DNA from: JBCCSZ01 sp039199225
GTDB taxonomy: Bacteria; Bacteroidota; Bacteroidia; Chitinophagales; Saprospiraceae
NCBI GenBank assembly: GCA_039199225.1
Contig: JBCCSZ010000084.1
Span: 1-25,822, forward strand
Direction: 5' to 3'
Length of the DNA stretch: 25,822 nucleotides
Made by a program: the position numbers and the translations under genes. Every line of letters begins with the position of its first letter. Position 1 is the stretch's first letter. Under the pieces are notes generated by a model, which ran no database searches, was not told the origin of the DNA, and was given only the letters and a program-made list of their open reading frames with translations. Below are positions 16,948-24,809 of the stretch, in pieces.

Positions 16948-16969
16948 AATTACCCTAAACAGGGTAATT
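16948..16969. promoter_or_regulatory. Inverted repeat: operator or terminator
   Basis: AATTACCCT and AGGGTAATT are perfect 9-base arms with a 4-base centre. The element starts 22 bases after the glycosylasparaginase stop codon, so it may end that transcript, though no T tract follows on the minus strand. It also ends 5 bases upstream of the TATCTTTG box, covering the -12 to -33 zone, where a regulator would block or recruit RNA polymerase. Confidence 0.45.
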
Positions 16970-16990
16970 ATGATAACTTTTTATAATAAT

Positions 16991-17977
16991 TTATTTGGTA
17001 ATGTAGGACTGGCCATTTAATAGTTTGTTCTTCCCTTCGCGGCACAGCCCATAGATAAATCCCGGTTGTATGCAGTAAGCACCAACTACTCCGTCCTTGT
17101 TGACGGCCAGATAACCAACCTGAAATTTCTTATAATCCGGCTGACGACGAACAATTCGCATCACGGCCTCCTTGCAAGCATCCATGGGACTTTTACCTTG
17201 CCGCATCAATTCTACCACCAAAAAAGACCCTAGGCTCTTCAATACGGCCTCTCCCATACCTGTCGCTGTTGCACCTCCCACCTCATTGTCTATGTACAGG
17301 CCAGCACCGATGATGGGAGAATCCCCTACCCGACCATTCATTTTGAACGCCAGACCACTGGTCGTACAAGCCCCCGAGATGTTTCCCTTTTGATCGATGG
17401 CCAACATCCCGATTGTATCGTGGTTTTCGATGTTGATGATGGGTTGGTATTGGGCCTCTTTCTTCCACGCCTCCCATTCCTTCCTCGACTTTTCGGTCAA
17501 CAAGTTCTCTTTTTTAAAGCCTTTGGACAAAGCAAACTGTAAGGCACCATCTCCTGCCAGCATGACGTGCGGCGTTTCATCCATCACCTTTCGAGCAACG
17601 GAAACGGGATGTTTAATATGCTGCAGATAAGAAACCGAACCACAGTTGCCCACCTCATCCATGATACAAGCATCAAGCGTCACGCGGCCATCACGATCCG
17701 GCAAACCACCGTAACCCACTGACTTATCCTTTGGATTGGCTTCGGTGACTCTCACCCCTTGTTCCACAGCATCCACCGCCTTTCCACCAGCTGCCAGAAT
17801 TTCCCATGCGCGAAGGTTGGCCTCCTCGTTCTTCCAAGTCGATAAAACAAGTGGATCACTCTTGGCAACCTCCCGATCAAGAGCATTGGAGTCCTTTCCG
17901 TCCAGCCCTCTACAGCCCGTACCCAGCACCAGAGAGCCCAGCAGGGATTTGTATAAAAATCGTCTTCTTGAAAACAT
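16991..17977 (-). CDS. Glycosylasparaginase (N4-(beta-N-acetylglucosaminyl)-L-asparaginase), exported
   Basis: The 328-residue protein belongs to the Ntn-hydrolase asparaginase 2 family, which cuts the link between asparagine and N-acetylglucosamine in degraded N-glycoproteins. The precursor cleaves itself before a Thr that becomes the nucleophile; here this is T188 in NHDTIGMLAID. Other family signatures are present: STWKNEEANLRAWEIL (46-61), GYGGLPDRDGRVTLDA (88-103), RVGDSPIIGAG (216-226) with Arg216 and Asp219 for substrate binding, and ATATGMGE (236-243). The N-terminus, SRRRFLYKSLLGSLVLGTGC, fits a twin-arginine signal. The Cys at 22 lies in GTGC, a poor lipobox, so a lipoprotein is uncertain. 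A close relative, the enzyme of Elizabethkingia, is also exported. It is divergent from the acyltransferase gene, with 47 bases between starts. Confidence 0.93.
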   Translation of the reverse strand: MFSRRRFLYKSLLGSLVLGTGCRGLDGKDSNALDREVAKSDPLVLSTWKNEEANLRAWEILAAGGKAVDAVEQGVRVTEANPKDKSVGYGGLPDRDGRVTLDACIMDEVGNCGSVSYLQHIKHPVSVARKVMDETPHVMLAGDGALQFALSKGFKKENLLTEKSRKEWEAWKKEAQYQPIINIENHDTIGMLAIDQKGNISGACTTSGLAFKMNGRVGDSPIIGAGLYIDNEVGGATATGMGEAVLKSLGSFLVVELMRQGKSPMDACKEAVMRIVRRQPDYKKFQVGYLAVNKDGVVGAYCIQPGFIYGLCREGKNKLLNGQSYITK

Positions 17978-18024
17978 ATAGAACCGTTTAAACGCTACCT
18001 TTACGATGCAAAATAGATTTTTTA
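17978..18024. promoter_or_regulatory. 47-base divergent promoter region
   Basis: The gap between two divergent genes must hold both promoters, or the promoters overlap coding DNA. On the plus strand TACCTTTA (17996-18003) matches the -7 consensus at 7 of 8 positions, about 22 bases before the acyltransferase start. A 10-base palindrome CGTTTAAACG (17985-17994) sits next to it. Confidence 0.4.
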
Positions 18025-18912
18025 TTGAATAAGCTATTCATTTTACCCCTTCGATTTGTCATCCGGCTTGTTTCTTTCATGCCCTTTAGATTGATATACA
18101 TCCTATCAGATGTTCTTTTCGTATGCCTGTTTTACATACTACACTACCGCCGCAAAGTCGTTCGTCAAAACCTCGCCAACGCCTTTCCTGAAAAAACAGC
18201 GCAAGAGCAAAAAGTAATAGCACGTCTCTTCTACAAAAATCTTTGTGATATTTTGCTGGAAAGCATCAAGGGGTTCAGCCTAAGCGAAGCGAGCATTCGC
18301 GAGCGCTATGTGTATGAAAACCCAGAACTCATAGATCGAGCTTTGGAAGAAGGGCGGTCGGTACTGCTCATTGGCAGCCACCTCACCAATTGGGAATGGG
18401 GTGTCCTTTCCGTTTCTCTTTGGTTGAAACATCCAGTGGTAGGTATTTACAAACCATTGAAGCAGCCAGCTGTAAATGATTACCTCAAAAGATTGCGGCA
18501 GCGGTGGAAGCTCTCCCTGGTCTCCATGGAAAAAATCGGCCCTTATCTATTGCGCCAACGCCAATCGCCAACCACCTATGTTTTTTTCTCAGACCAAACG
18601 CCCTCCAATACCAGAAGTGCACATTGGTTGGAATTCTTCCATCAGCAGACACCTTTTTTGCCAGGAGTTGGAAAGTTAGCTTGCCGCACCGACTATCCCG
18701 TCTACCTTTTCGACATTCGCCGCCAAGCTAGAGGTTACTATCGGGTGCGCTTCGAGTTACTCGAAAATCAGGCAGCTCAAAAGACACCCGAAGACATTAC
18801 CAAACGATACGCTGAGCGTCTGGAAGCAAGGATAAAAGCGCAGCCGGAAGATTGGCTGTGGTCACACAAGCGGTGGAAGCATTCGCGCGCTTCGGTTGAT
18901 CATCCGCAGTAG
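18025..18912 (+). CDS. LpxL/LpxM-like lipid A acyltransferase
   Basis: The 295-residue protein belongs to the Kdo-dependent lysophospholipid acyltransferase (HtrB/LpxL/LpxM) family that adds secondary acyl chains to lipid A or related lipids at the inner membrane. A membrane-anchoring N-terminal segment (about 4-38) is followed by YRRKVVRQNLANAFPEKT (41-58), the HX4E catalytic motif H119-E124 in GSHLTNWEWG, SDQTP (189-193) and HKRWKH (281-286). Length fits the family. The start chosen is TTG at 18025: it keeps the full hydrophobic segment, while the first in-frame ATG (18079) would remove half of it. The nearby ATG at 18006 is out of frame. It is the only well-supported complete gene on the plus strand. 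Its stop lies 6 bases from the convergent stop of the FadH gene. The exact substrate cannot be told from sequence. Confidence 0.9.
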   Translation: MNKLFILPLRFVIRLVSFMPFRLIYILSDVLFVCLFYILHYRRKVVRQNLANAFPEKTAQEQKVIARLFYKNLCDILLESIKGFSLSEASIRERYVYENPELIDRALEEGRSVLLIGSHLTNWEWGVLSVSLWLKHPVVGIYKPLKQPAVNDYLKRLRQRWKLSLVSMEKIGPYLLRQRQSPTTYVFFSDQTPSNTRSAHWLEFFHQQTPFLPGVGKLACRTDYPVYLFDIRRQARGYYRVRFELLENQAAQKTPEDITKRYAERLEARIKAQPEDWLWSHKRWKHSRASVDHPQ

Positions 18913-18918
18913 GTCATT

Positions 18919-20940
18919 TTACAAACGAGCAGCCAAACGGGTACCCTGATCGATGGCGCGCTTGGCATCCAATTCGCGGGCTTCGTCTGCACCACCGATG
19001 AGGTGAACCGATAAGCCTTCGGCTTTCAAGGGAGCGTATAGGTCTCGCTTTGGAAGCTGCCCGGCACAGATGATGATATTGTCAACCTCCAAAATTTTGG
19101 ATTCGCCTTTGTGTTGGATGTGCAGACCAGCATCATCGATCTTGTGGTAGCTTACTTCACTGAGCATTTTGACCTTTCGGTTTTTGAGGCTCAGCCGGTG
19201 AATCCAACCTGTGGTTTTGGCCAGTCGAGCGCCCAATTTTCCACCGGAACGTTGCATCAGATAAATCTCGCGAGGGTTGGGCGGAGGAGCAGCGATCTTG
19301 AGCGCTCCCCGCTCTTTGAAAGATTGGTCAACCCCCCATTCCTCCATGAAAGCAGCAACGTTGAGACTGGTCGATTCTCCCTTGTGTGAAAGGTATTCTG
19401 CCACATCAAAACCAATGCCGCCTGCACCGATAATGGCCACTCGGTCTCCCACTGGTTTTTTATGTCTTAACACATCGATATAGGACATTACTTTGGGGTG
19501 ATCAATGCCCTCCATCTTCAGTTCGCGTGGATCTACGCCGGTAGCTAAAATCACCTCCTCAAAACCCTTTCCAAGCAAGTCCGCCGCATTTATTTTACGC
19601 CCCAGATGCAACTGAATATTATTGAGTTTTAGTTGCTTTTTAAAATAGCGGATGGTCTCTTGAAATTCTTCTTTTCCCGGTATTTTTTTCGCCATATTAA
19701 ACTGGCCGCCAATCTCAGATGCTGCATCGAATAAGTGTACCTCATGCCCTCTTTCGGCAGCCGTTACAGAGAATCCCAATCCTGCTGGACCAGCGCCAAC
19801 GACTGCTATTTTTTTGGTCAGTGGCGTAGGTTCCACAATCAGTTCGGTTTCATTACACGCCCGCGGATTGACCAAGCAGGAAGCGGTTTTACGACTGAAA
19901 ATATGATCCAAACAAGCTTGGTTACAAGCAATACAAGTGTTGATTTCATCTGCTCTTTTCTGACGCGCCTTTTGCACAAAAAATGGATCGGCCAGTAGTG
20001 GCCGTGCCATCGAAACCATGTTGGCATGACCTTCGGAAAGTATCTTTTCAGCAATCTCCGGCGTGTTGATCCGATTGGTAGTGATGAGGGGGATTTTCAC
20101 CTTTCCCATCAGGCGCTTGGTCACCCAGCTAAAGCCGCCTCTAGGGACCATCGTCGCAATGGTCGGAATGCGCGCCTCGTGCCAACCGATGCCTGTATTG
20201 ATAATTGTTGCCCCAGCTGCTTCAATCTCCAGAGCCAGTTGCTCGACCTCTTCCCAGCTGCTGCCATCGTCAACCAAATCCAGCATAGACAAACGATAAA
20301 TGACAATAAAATTAGGACCGACTTTTTCCCGGATACGGCGCACGATTTCGATGGGAAACCGAATGCGATTTTCATAGGAACCACCCCATTGATCCTTGCG
20401 CTTATTGGTCTTACTAACGATGAATTGATTGATGAGATAGCCTTCCGAACCCATGACCTCTACCCCGTCGTATCCAGCCTCTTGAGCCAGCGCCGCACAG
20501 CGCACAAAGGCGTTGATGGTCCGCTCGATGCCTCTCTTGTTGAGTTTCCAGGGTTTAAAGGGAGAGATGGGCGACTTGATGGCCGAGGGCGCCACTGCCA
20601 ATGGATGATAACCGTAGCGACCAGAATGCAGGATTTGTAAGCAGATTTTGCCATTTTCCGCATGTACCGCTTTCGTGATTTTTTGATGATGACGCGCCTC
20701 CGACTTTGTGGACAGTTTGGAGGAAAAAGGTCCAACCCAACCAGCTCGATTGGGAGCAATTCCTCCCGTAACAATCAGCCCGACTTCTCCCTTGGCCCGT
20801 TCGCCAAAATAGGCGGCCATTTTTTCGAAGCCATTTTTGCTCTCTTCCAAGCCCGTATGCATCGAGCCCATCAATACCCGATTGCGCAATTTTGTGAACC
20901 CAAGGTCAAGCGGTTCAAGAAGGTGTGGATAATTTGACAT
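18919..20940 (-). CDS. fadH: NADPH-dependent 2,4-dienoyl-CoA reductase (FadH type)
   Basis: The 673-residue protein matches the size of Escherichia coli FadH (672). It reduces 2,4-dienoyl-CoA with NADPH, allowing beta-oxidation of unsaturated fatty acids. The N-terminal old-yellow-enzyme barrel (1-330) opens with MSNYPHLLEPLDLGF and has NRVLMGSMHTGLEE. Active-site Tyr168 (VEVMGSEGYLIN) and His254 (GIGWHEARIPTIAT) are kept, as are the 4Fe-4S cysteines 336, 339, 343 and 355. The C-terminal half (375-673) is the FAD/NADPH-binding part with VVGAGPAGLG (380-389) and a second GAGGIGFDVAEYL motif. I chose the ATG at 20940 because it aligns with E. coli FadH; an upstream in-frame ATG at 20973 would add 11 residues. 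The gene ends 6 bases from the acyltransferase stop and looks monocistronic. The N- and C-terminal parts agree with the family throughout. Confidence 0.95.
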   Translation of the reverse strand: MSNYPHLLEPLDLGFTKLRNRVLMGSMHTGLEESKNGFEKMAAYFGERAKGEVGLIVTGGIAPNRAGWVGPFSSKLSTKSEARHHQKITKAVHAENGKICLQILHSGRYGYHPLAVAPSAIKSPISPFKPWKLNKRGIERTINAFVRCAALAQEAGYDGVEVMGSEGYLINQFIVSKTNKRKDQWGGSYENRIRFPIEIVRRIREKVGPNFIVIYRLSMLDLVDDGSSWEEVEQLALEIEAAGATIINTGIGWHEARIPTIATMVPRGGFSWVTKRLMGKVKIPLITTNRINTPEIAEKILSEGHANMVSMARPLLADPFFVQKARQKRADEINTCIACNQACLDHIFSRKTASCLVNPRACNETELIVEPTPLTKKIAVVGAGPAGLGFSVTAAERGHEVHLFDAASEIGGQFNMAKKIPGKEEFQETIRYFKKQLKLNNIQLHLGRKINAADLLGKGFEEVILATGVDPRELKMEGIDHPKVMSYIDVLRHKKPVGDRVAIIGAGGIGFDVAEYLSHKGESTSLNVAAFMEEWGVDQSFKERGALKIAAPPPNPREIYLMQRSGGKLGARLAKTTGWIHRLSLKNRKVKMLSEVSYHKIDDAGLHIQHKGESKILEVDNIIICAGQLPKRDLYAPLKAEGLSVHLIGGADEARELDAKRAIDQGTRLAARL

Positions 20941-21074
20941 ACATATAGGTTTCTTTCGTTGTATTAAATCCATTTAAGCAGCCTATGGTTGCGAAGAATC
21001 AGCAAAAATTGTCCTGATTTTTATCGAGCCATAGCAACTTAGGCCGTCTAATATACGGAATGATCCTACAACGA

Positions 21075-21111
21075 ACGAAGCCGTGTAAATGGAGCATTTA
21101 CACGGCTTCGT
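21075..21111 (-). terminator. Strong hairpin after the heme peroxidase gene
   Basis: Arms 21075-21091 and 21095-21111 pair perfectly over 17 bases around the 3-base loop GAG. The element begins 24 bases beyond the peroxidase stop codon. On the plus strand it is followed by TATTTTTAG-like T-rich DNA and on the minus strand only by TCGTTGT, but the stem is long enough to act on the minus-strand transcript. The rest of the 194-base gap between the FadH and peroxidase genes shows nothing else. Confidence 0.65.
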
Positions 21112-21134
21112 ATTTTTAGCATCTCACTACGCTA

Positions 21135-24038
21135 CTAGTCCATCCGAACCATGCGTTGCGTAACCGAGCCAGCAGGTGTGTCCAAACGATAGTACAAAAC
21201 ACCTTCCGTAGGTAAGTTACTAGCGTCTACATCGATGGCGTGGAAGCCAGCCACAAAATTTTGATTAAGTTGATAAATTTCCTTTCCGGACATATCAAAA
21301 ATCGTCAATGTTGCATTCATAGATTCTGGCAACTCGAAGCTGATCTGCGTATGCGTATGGAAAGGGTTGGGCGTGTTTTGGAACAATTGAAGCGCTCCTG
21401 TTTGCGCCACAGCAGGTTGTGGGAACTGTAGAGAAACATTGAGCAAATCCAATTCCTGATTGTATGCCTCAGCAGCAGTGTAAGCCGAGTTGATTTGCAG
21501 CACTTCGCTAACCAAAACATCAGCACGTGGGCGAACCAATAGGCTGAACAAACGACTTTCTTTAGTCGCTGTTTTTGCCAGGCCATTCCAACTGGTAGTG
21601 ATGACTCCATCTTTTGGAAAATGCCCAAAGTTATTTTTGTCCAAGCCTTCCAAATCCTGCGTCACTATTTGCAGTACTTCCAGCTGAGATTCGTCGTAAT
21701 CAAGGGTAAACTGGTACCCTGCCACGGAGGCAATATCTTCTGCAATAAAAGAGATCATGGCCGTGCGCCCTGCGCGCAATTCTCTATCGACTGTTCGCAA
21801 AACAAAATTGCCGACAGCTCCCCTTTCCTCGCTTGTTCCGCGAACCGTATTTACATCTACATTGCCACTTACATCTCCGGTCTTAATAGCCACAAAGCGA
21901 ACCATCGATGTATCCAATAAGGAGGGAATGGCTACTGCCTCGGGAAAGGCTTCATCCAATGGTCTTTCGCCATTGGTAAACTGATGTGCAGCATCGACAA
22001 AACGCCAAGCTGTATTTCCTGGAAAGTTATCCGTCAGCTTTAACACCAGCTTGCGAATATCTACCAAATCAATGGCTGTGACAGTCTTGGAATTGTTGAC
22101 GTCAGCAGCAATAATTTTATAGGGAGAGTCGAGCTTTTCAATGTCCAATACGTGCTTGGATATTAACACCAAGTCGTAGGTACTGACACCATTGCGATAG
22201 CTATCATTCTTGACAGGTCGCAGCTGATAAGATTCACAAGCCAAAACATTGTCAAAGGCAAAATTACCCGTCGAATCGGTCGTCGAGCGATTGATGGAAG
22301 GCTCATCTCCATCCAGCTGAATGGTCACATTGCTCAAATTTTTACCATCTTCCGTTTGCACTATTCCATTCAAAGCCATGCGAGAAGTAGGCGCACTACA
22401 GACCGAATCATGTGGCATGGCCTCAAAGACATTGTCTTGCAGGATGTCGATATTGGTATTGCGCATGATGATGTCGCGCATGGTCGTATTCCGAATCAGG
22501 TCTTTCTCTTCTTCAGTGAGCGCCGGATCAATTTCGTAGTAGTAGCGATCACCATCGCGCAGGTCTCCAAATTGTTGCTGCATAATGGCCATGATGGTTT
22601 CTCCAAAGAGAATTTCGCTATTCATGTGATCTTCTGCGAGCATGCCCACCCAAGGATCGATGTCGTTTACATCTCCGTAGAGTTCTTCCAAGATACCCGA
22701 TACGATTGTATCCGAACAGATGGACTGAAAATCTGTATGTGGAGCCAGACCAAAGTTCTCTCTCACGGTATTGAAGTCTGGCAAGCCTCTTTCGCGGCCG
22801 CGATTGATATTGATGGCAGCCAAGTCCAATCCACCTGCTCCGGAGCCTGGAGGGCCGAATAAGAAATTGCGAACATCATTGATGACCTTGCTGTCCATCT
22901 CTTGCTGAATTTGGACCGCCATGCCTTTGAAATAAGGCTCGAGACCTCCAACGTCGGCAATTGCCAAGGGGTTGAAAAAAGCATCTTTGAGGCGAAGATT
23001 CCCTTCAGCTAGTTGATTGCCATCGCTGTCCAAACGTAGAATATTACCGTTCAAAAGCGTATGTCCCAGTCGGAAAGCAGCTGCAGAAAAAACGTTGCTG
23101 ATATTCGGGTTGGCAGAGGGATCGTATCCTTCATAGGGAGGTAAATTGACGCCCATGGCTGGCAACCATTCTTCAAAGACAATCACTTGCATAAATCCAC
23201 ATACGATGGCGCGAGCCTGCTGATAAATTTGCTCATCGTCCCAGTCGTCGTGTTCCAACAAAATCTGATCACACAGTCGATTGTGCTCCCGAACAAATAG
23301 GATGTGCAAGCCGGCCAGAAGAGGATTCTCATTGGCACGAGCGTCGCCAGCGACAAATAATTTATCGTTGAATGGATTTTCATTGTCCATATGAGGTGTA
23401 GTCGGATCAATCTCCCCATCCAACTCGCCAGTGAGGGTATTGTAAGGCATCAGATTTCCACTGGAAGTTTTGAGCTTTCCATCCACATGGGTGCGCAGCC
23501 AACTTGCACGGGCCGTGTCAGAGCCATACACTCCGGAGGCATCCAGCCAGGAAGTAATGTCATTGGCAAATCTGCGCGGATTTGAAACATCGGTTCCGGT
23601 TCCTACTACAGACAGCGAACGATTCATTGGAATGAAGGCTGTGAATGTTCCGGCAGGATTCATAAACGGATCGGGAAAATCAACAGGTATGCTGGCAACC
23701 TCTGTAGGATCGTTGAGGACAGCAATAACGTCGTGATCAATAAACTGCCCGAATACCCAAGTGTAGTCGCTCAGTTGCATTCTATCGGAAAAGATGGAGT
23801 CTTGAGCAAACAATTGATTGCTCACTCGACGGGGATTTGGACGCCCAATACCACCAGGCTGGGAAATGCCATCCCGGTAGCCAATACTGGTCATTGTTCG
23901 AAGCGTAGCACCCTGTGATCCCCACTCCGGCTGCTGTAAATTATTTCCTCTTCCATCGATCGATCGGTACTGCTGTGCAGAGAGCGTTCCCGTAAAAAGC
24001 AATACCATTACCAGTGTAAATAGTACAAATCTTTGCAT
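21135..24038 (-). CDS. Animal-type heme peroxidase with dockerin, cohesin-like and T9SS type A domains
   Basis: The 967-residue protein has a signal peptide (1-21). Residues about 25-548 are a peroxidase-cyclooxygenase domain like myeloperoxidase: distal H102 with ester-linking D101 (FGQFIDHDV), calcium loop DASGVYGS (166-173), catalytic Arg234 and ester-linking Glu237 (GDARANENP), proximal His326 (FRLGHTLL), NRGRERGLP (412-420) and LRDGDRYYYE (493-502). The Met that gives myeloperoxidase its sulfonium bond is Asn238 here. All heme contacts are present, so oxidation of halides or small substrates with peroxide is likely. Then come a carboxypeptidase-regulatory-like domain (554-605), dockerin-like segments (611-725, loop D646, N648, S650, D657), a cohesin-like domain (744-873) and a type A sorting domain (883-967, QNTPNPF). 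The C-terminal cassette matches that of the HYR protein at 2247-6023. It should act at the cell surface or outside. Confidence 0.94.
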   Translation of the reverse strand: MQRFVLFTLVMVLLFTGTLSAQQYRSIDGRGNNLQQPEWGSQGATLRTMTSIGYRDGISQPGGIGRPNPRRVSNQLFAQDSIFSDRMQLSDYTWVFGQFIDHDVIAVLNDPTEVASIPVDFPDPFMNPAGTFTAFIPMNRSLSVVGTGTDVSNPRRFANDITSWLDASGVYGSDTARASWLRTHVDGKLKTSSGNLMPYNTLTGELDGEIDPTTPHMDNENPFNDKLFVAGDARANENPLLAGLHILFVREHNRLCDQILLEHDDWDDEQIYQQARAIVCGFMQVIVFEEWLPAMGVNLPPYEGYDPSANPNISNVFSAAAFRLGHTLLNGNILRLDSDGNQLAEGNLRLKDAFFNPLAIADVGGLEPYFKGMAVQIQQEMDSKVINDVRNFLFGPPGSGAGGLDLAAININRGRERGLPDFNTVRENFGLAPHTDFQSICSDTIVSGILEELYGDVNDIDPWVGMLAEDHMNSEILFGETIMAIMQQQFGDLRDGDRYYYEIDPALTEEEKDLIRNTTMRDIIMRNTNIDILQDNVFEAMPHDSVCSAPTSRMALNGIVQTEDGKNLSNVTIQLDGDEPSINRSTTDSTGNFAFDNVLACESYQLRPVKNDSYRNGVSTYDLVLISKHVLDIEKLDSPYKIIAADVNNSKTVTAIDLVDIRKLVLKLTDNFPGNTAWRFVDAAHQFTNGERPLDEAFPEAVAIPSLLDTSMVRFVAIKTGDVSGNVDVNTVRGTSEERGAVGNFVLRTVDRELRAGRTAMISFIAEDIASVAGYQFTLDYDESQLEVLQIVTQDLEGLDKNNFGHFPKDGVITTSWNGLAKTATKESRLFSLLVRPRADVLVSEVLQINSAYTAAEAYNQELDLLNVSLQFPQPAVAQTGALQLFQNTPNPFHTHTQISFELPESMNATLTIFDMSGKEIYQLNQNFVAGFHAIDVDASNLPTEGVLYYRLDTPAGSVTQRMVRMD

Positions 24039-24101
24039 GTGTGAAACTTCTTATAATTCAAAAGCGAATATGGTTTGTCAATAGCAATGACAATTATTCC
24101 A

Positions 24102-24118
24102 TTTGGTCTCAGACCAAA
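24102..24118. promoter_or_regulatory. 17-base palindrome upstream of the heme peroxidase
   Basis: TTTGGTCT and AGACCAAA are perfect 8-base arms around one C, 64-80 bases before the ATG at 24038. This suits a dimeric regulator; as RNA it could also fold with a 6-base stem and 5-base loop. Confidence 0.45.
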
Positions 24119-24191
24119 AGAATACAAACAGTTAATGGAAGCTACGTTTGTTACAGAATGCTTTTAAAGGAAGGTTCTTGGAATGGTCTAA

Positions 24192-24199
24192 CAAATATA
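24192..24199 (-). promoter_or_regulatory. Possible -7 promoter box of the heme peroxidase gene
   Basis: The minus strand reads TATATTTG then TTAG, an exact TAnnTTTG match about 155 bases before the start codon. It would place the palindrome at 24102-24118 inside the transcribed leader. Confidence 0.4.
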
Positions 24200-24809
24200 A
24201 TCAAAACAATACTAAAAAATCTGAAGTCTGGGGAGCAATTTGATGGGCTTAGAGTGACGATCTTTCTAGTTTTTAAGTTGTGCAAAATATCCTACAAATG
24301 CAATTTTTTTTCAAATATCCATTGAACCAAAATATAACTGTTAAAATCAATTGGGCTGTTTTGCTCTCTTTGGAAGGCATCACAACGTTCTATATGGCTG
24401 ATGAGGAGATGCGACAACCTCCTCCTAGCGACTACAAATCCTAGCCAATAACAATACGATACCTTGGTTTTGTGCCGTATTGCTTGCTTAAAGTTCTGTT
24501 AAACGAACACCAACAAACATTAATATTTTAACACATGCATATTTTCCTCACTATGATGCACTAGCAAAAAAACTGTGCATATTGAGTCCGTATAACAAAC
24601 TGGTTATCAACAAAATAATATCTATTGATAAGTTCTCATTCTTCTTTATTCAACTTTTCAAACAAAAGAAACAAATCTCCGTATTTCTTAAAATGGCAGC
24701 TGCTGTTCTAGCCTTGGGGACCTCTTGAACGAATACTTTGAAAGAAAAAGATCGTCTTTTAGGAAAAGCAACTGGATCAATTTGAATCACTTTGACAAAT
24801 TCACGGCTT

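Larger units (their letters stand above)
16634..16990. other. Upstream region of the response regulator gene
   Basis: These 357 bases contain no convincing gene; the 60-residue plus-strand frame from 16704 has no recognisable feature. They hold two inverted repeats (16690-16705 and 16948-16969) and one exact TAnnTTTG box (16936-16943, minus). Confidence 0.6.
24039..24809. other. Divergent intergenic region between peroxidase and barrel protein genes
   Basis: These 771 AT-rich bases lie between two divergent genes. Nothing in them codes convincingly; a 94-residue plus-strand frame from a GTG at 24041 has no recognisable trait. Seen here are a palindrome (24102-24118), a minus-strand -7 box (24192-24199), and a longer imperfect hairpin with 7-base outer arms (24452-24458 and 24476-24482) whose role is unknown. 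A good plus-strand promoter for the barrel gene was not found; the nearest string is TACTTTG near 24737. Confidence 0.5.

Noticed and set aside
18919..20940. Idea that FadH and the acyltransferase form a lipid operon
   Set aside because: They are convergent, with stops 6 bases apart, so they cannot share a transcript.
24041..24325. 94-residue plus-strand frame starting at a GTG
   Set aside because: It is AT-rich, has no recognisable domain, and overlaps the likely promoter and leader of the peroxidase gene.
24452..24482. Imperfect hairpin CAATACG...CGTATTG
   Set aside because: The loop is long, with an internal mismatch and no T tract. It is too weak to call a terminator or riboswitch.
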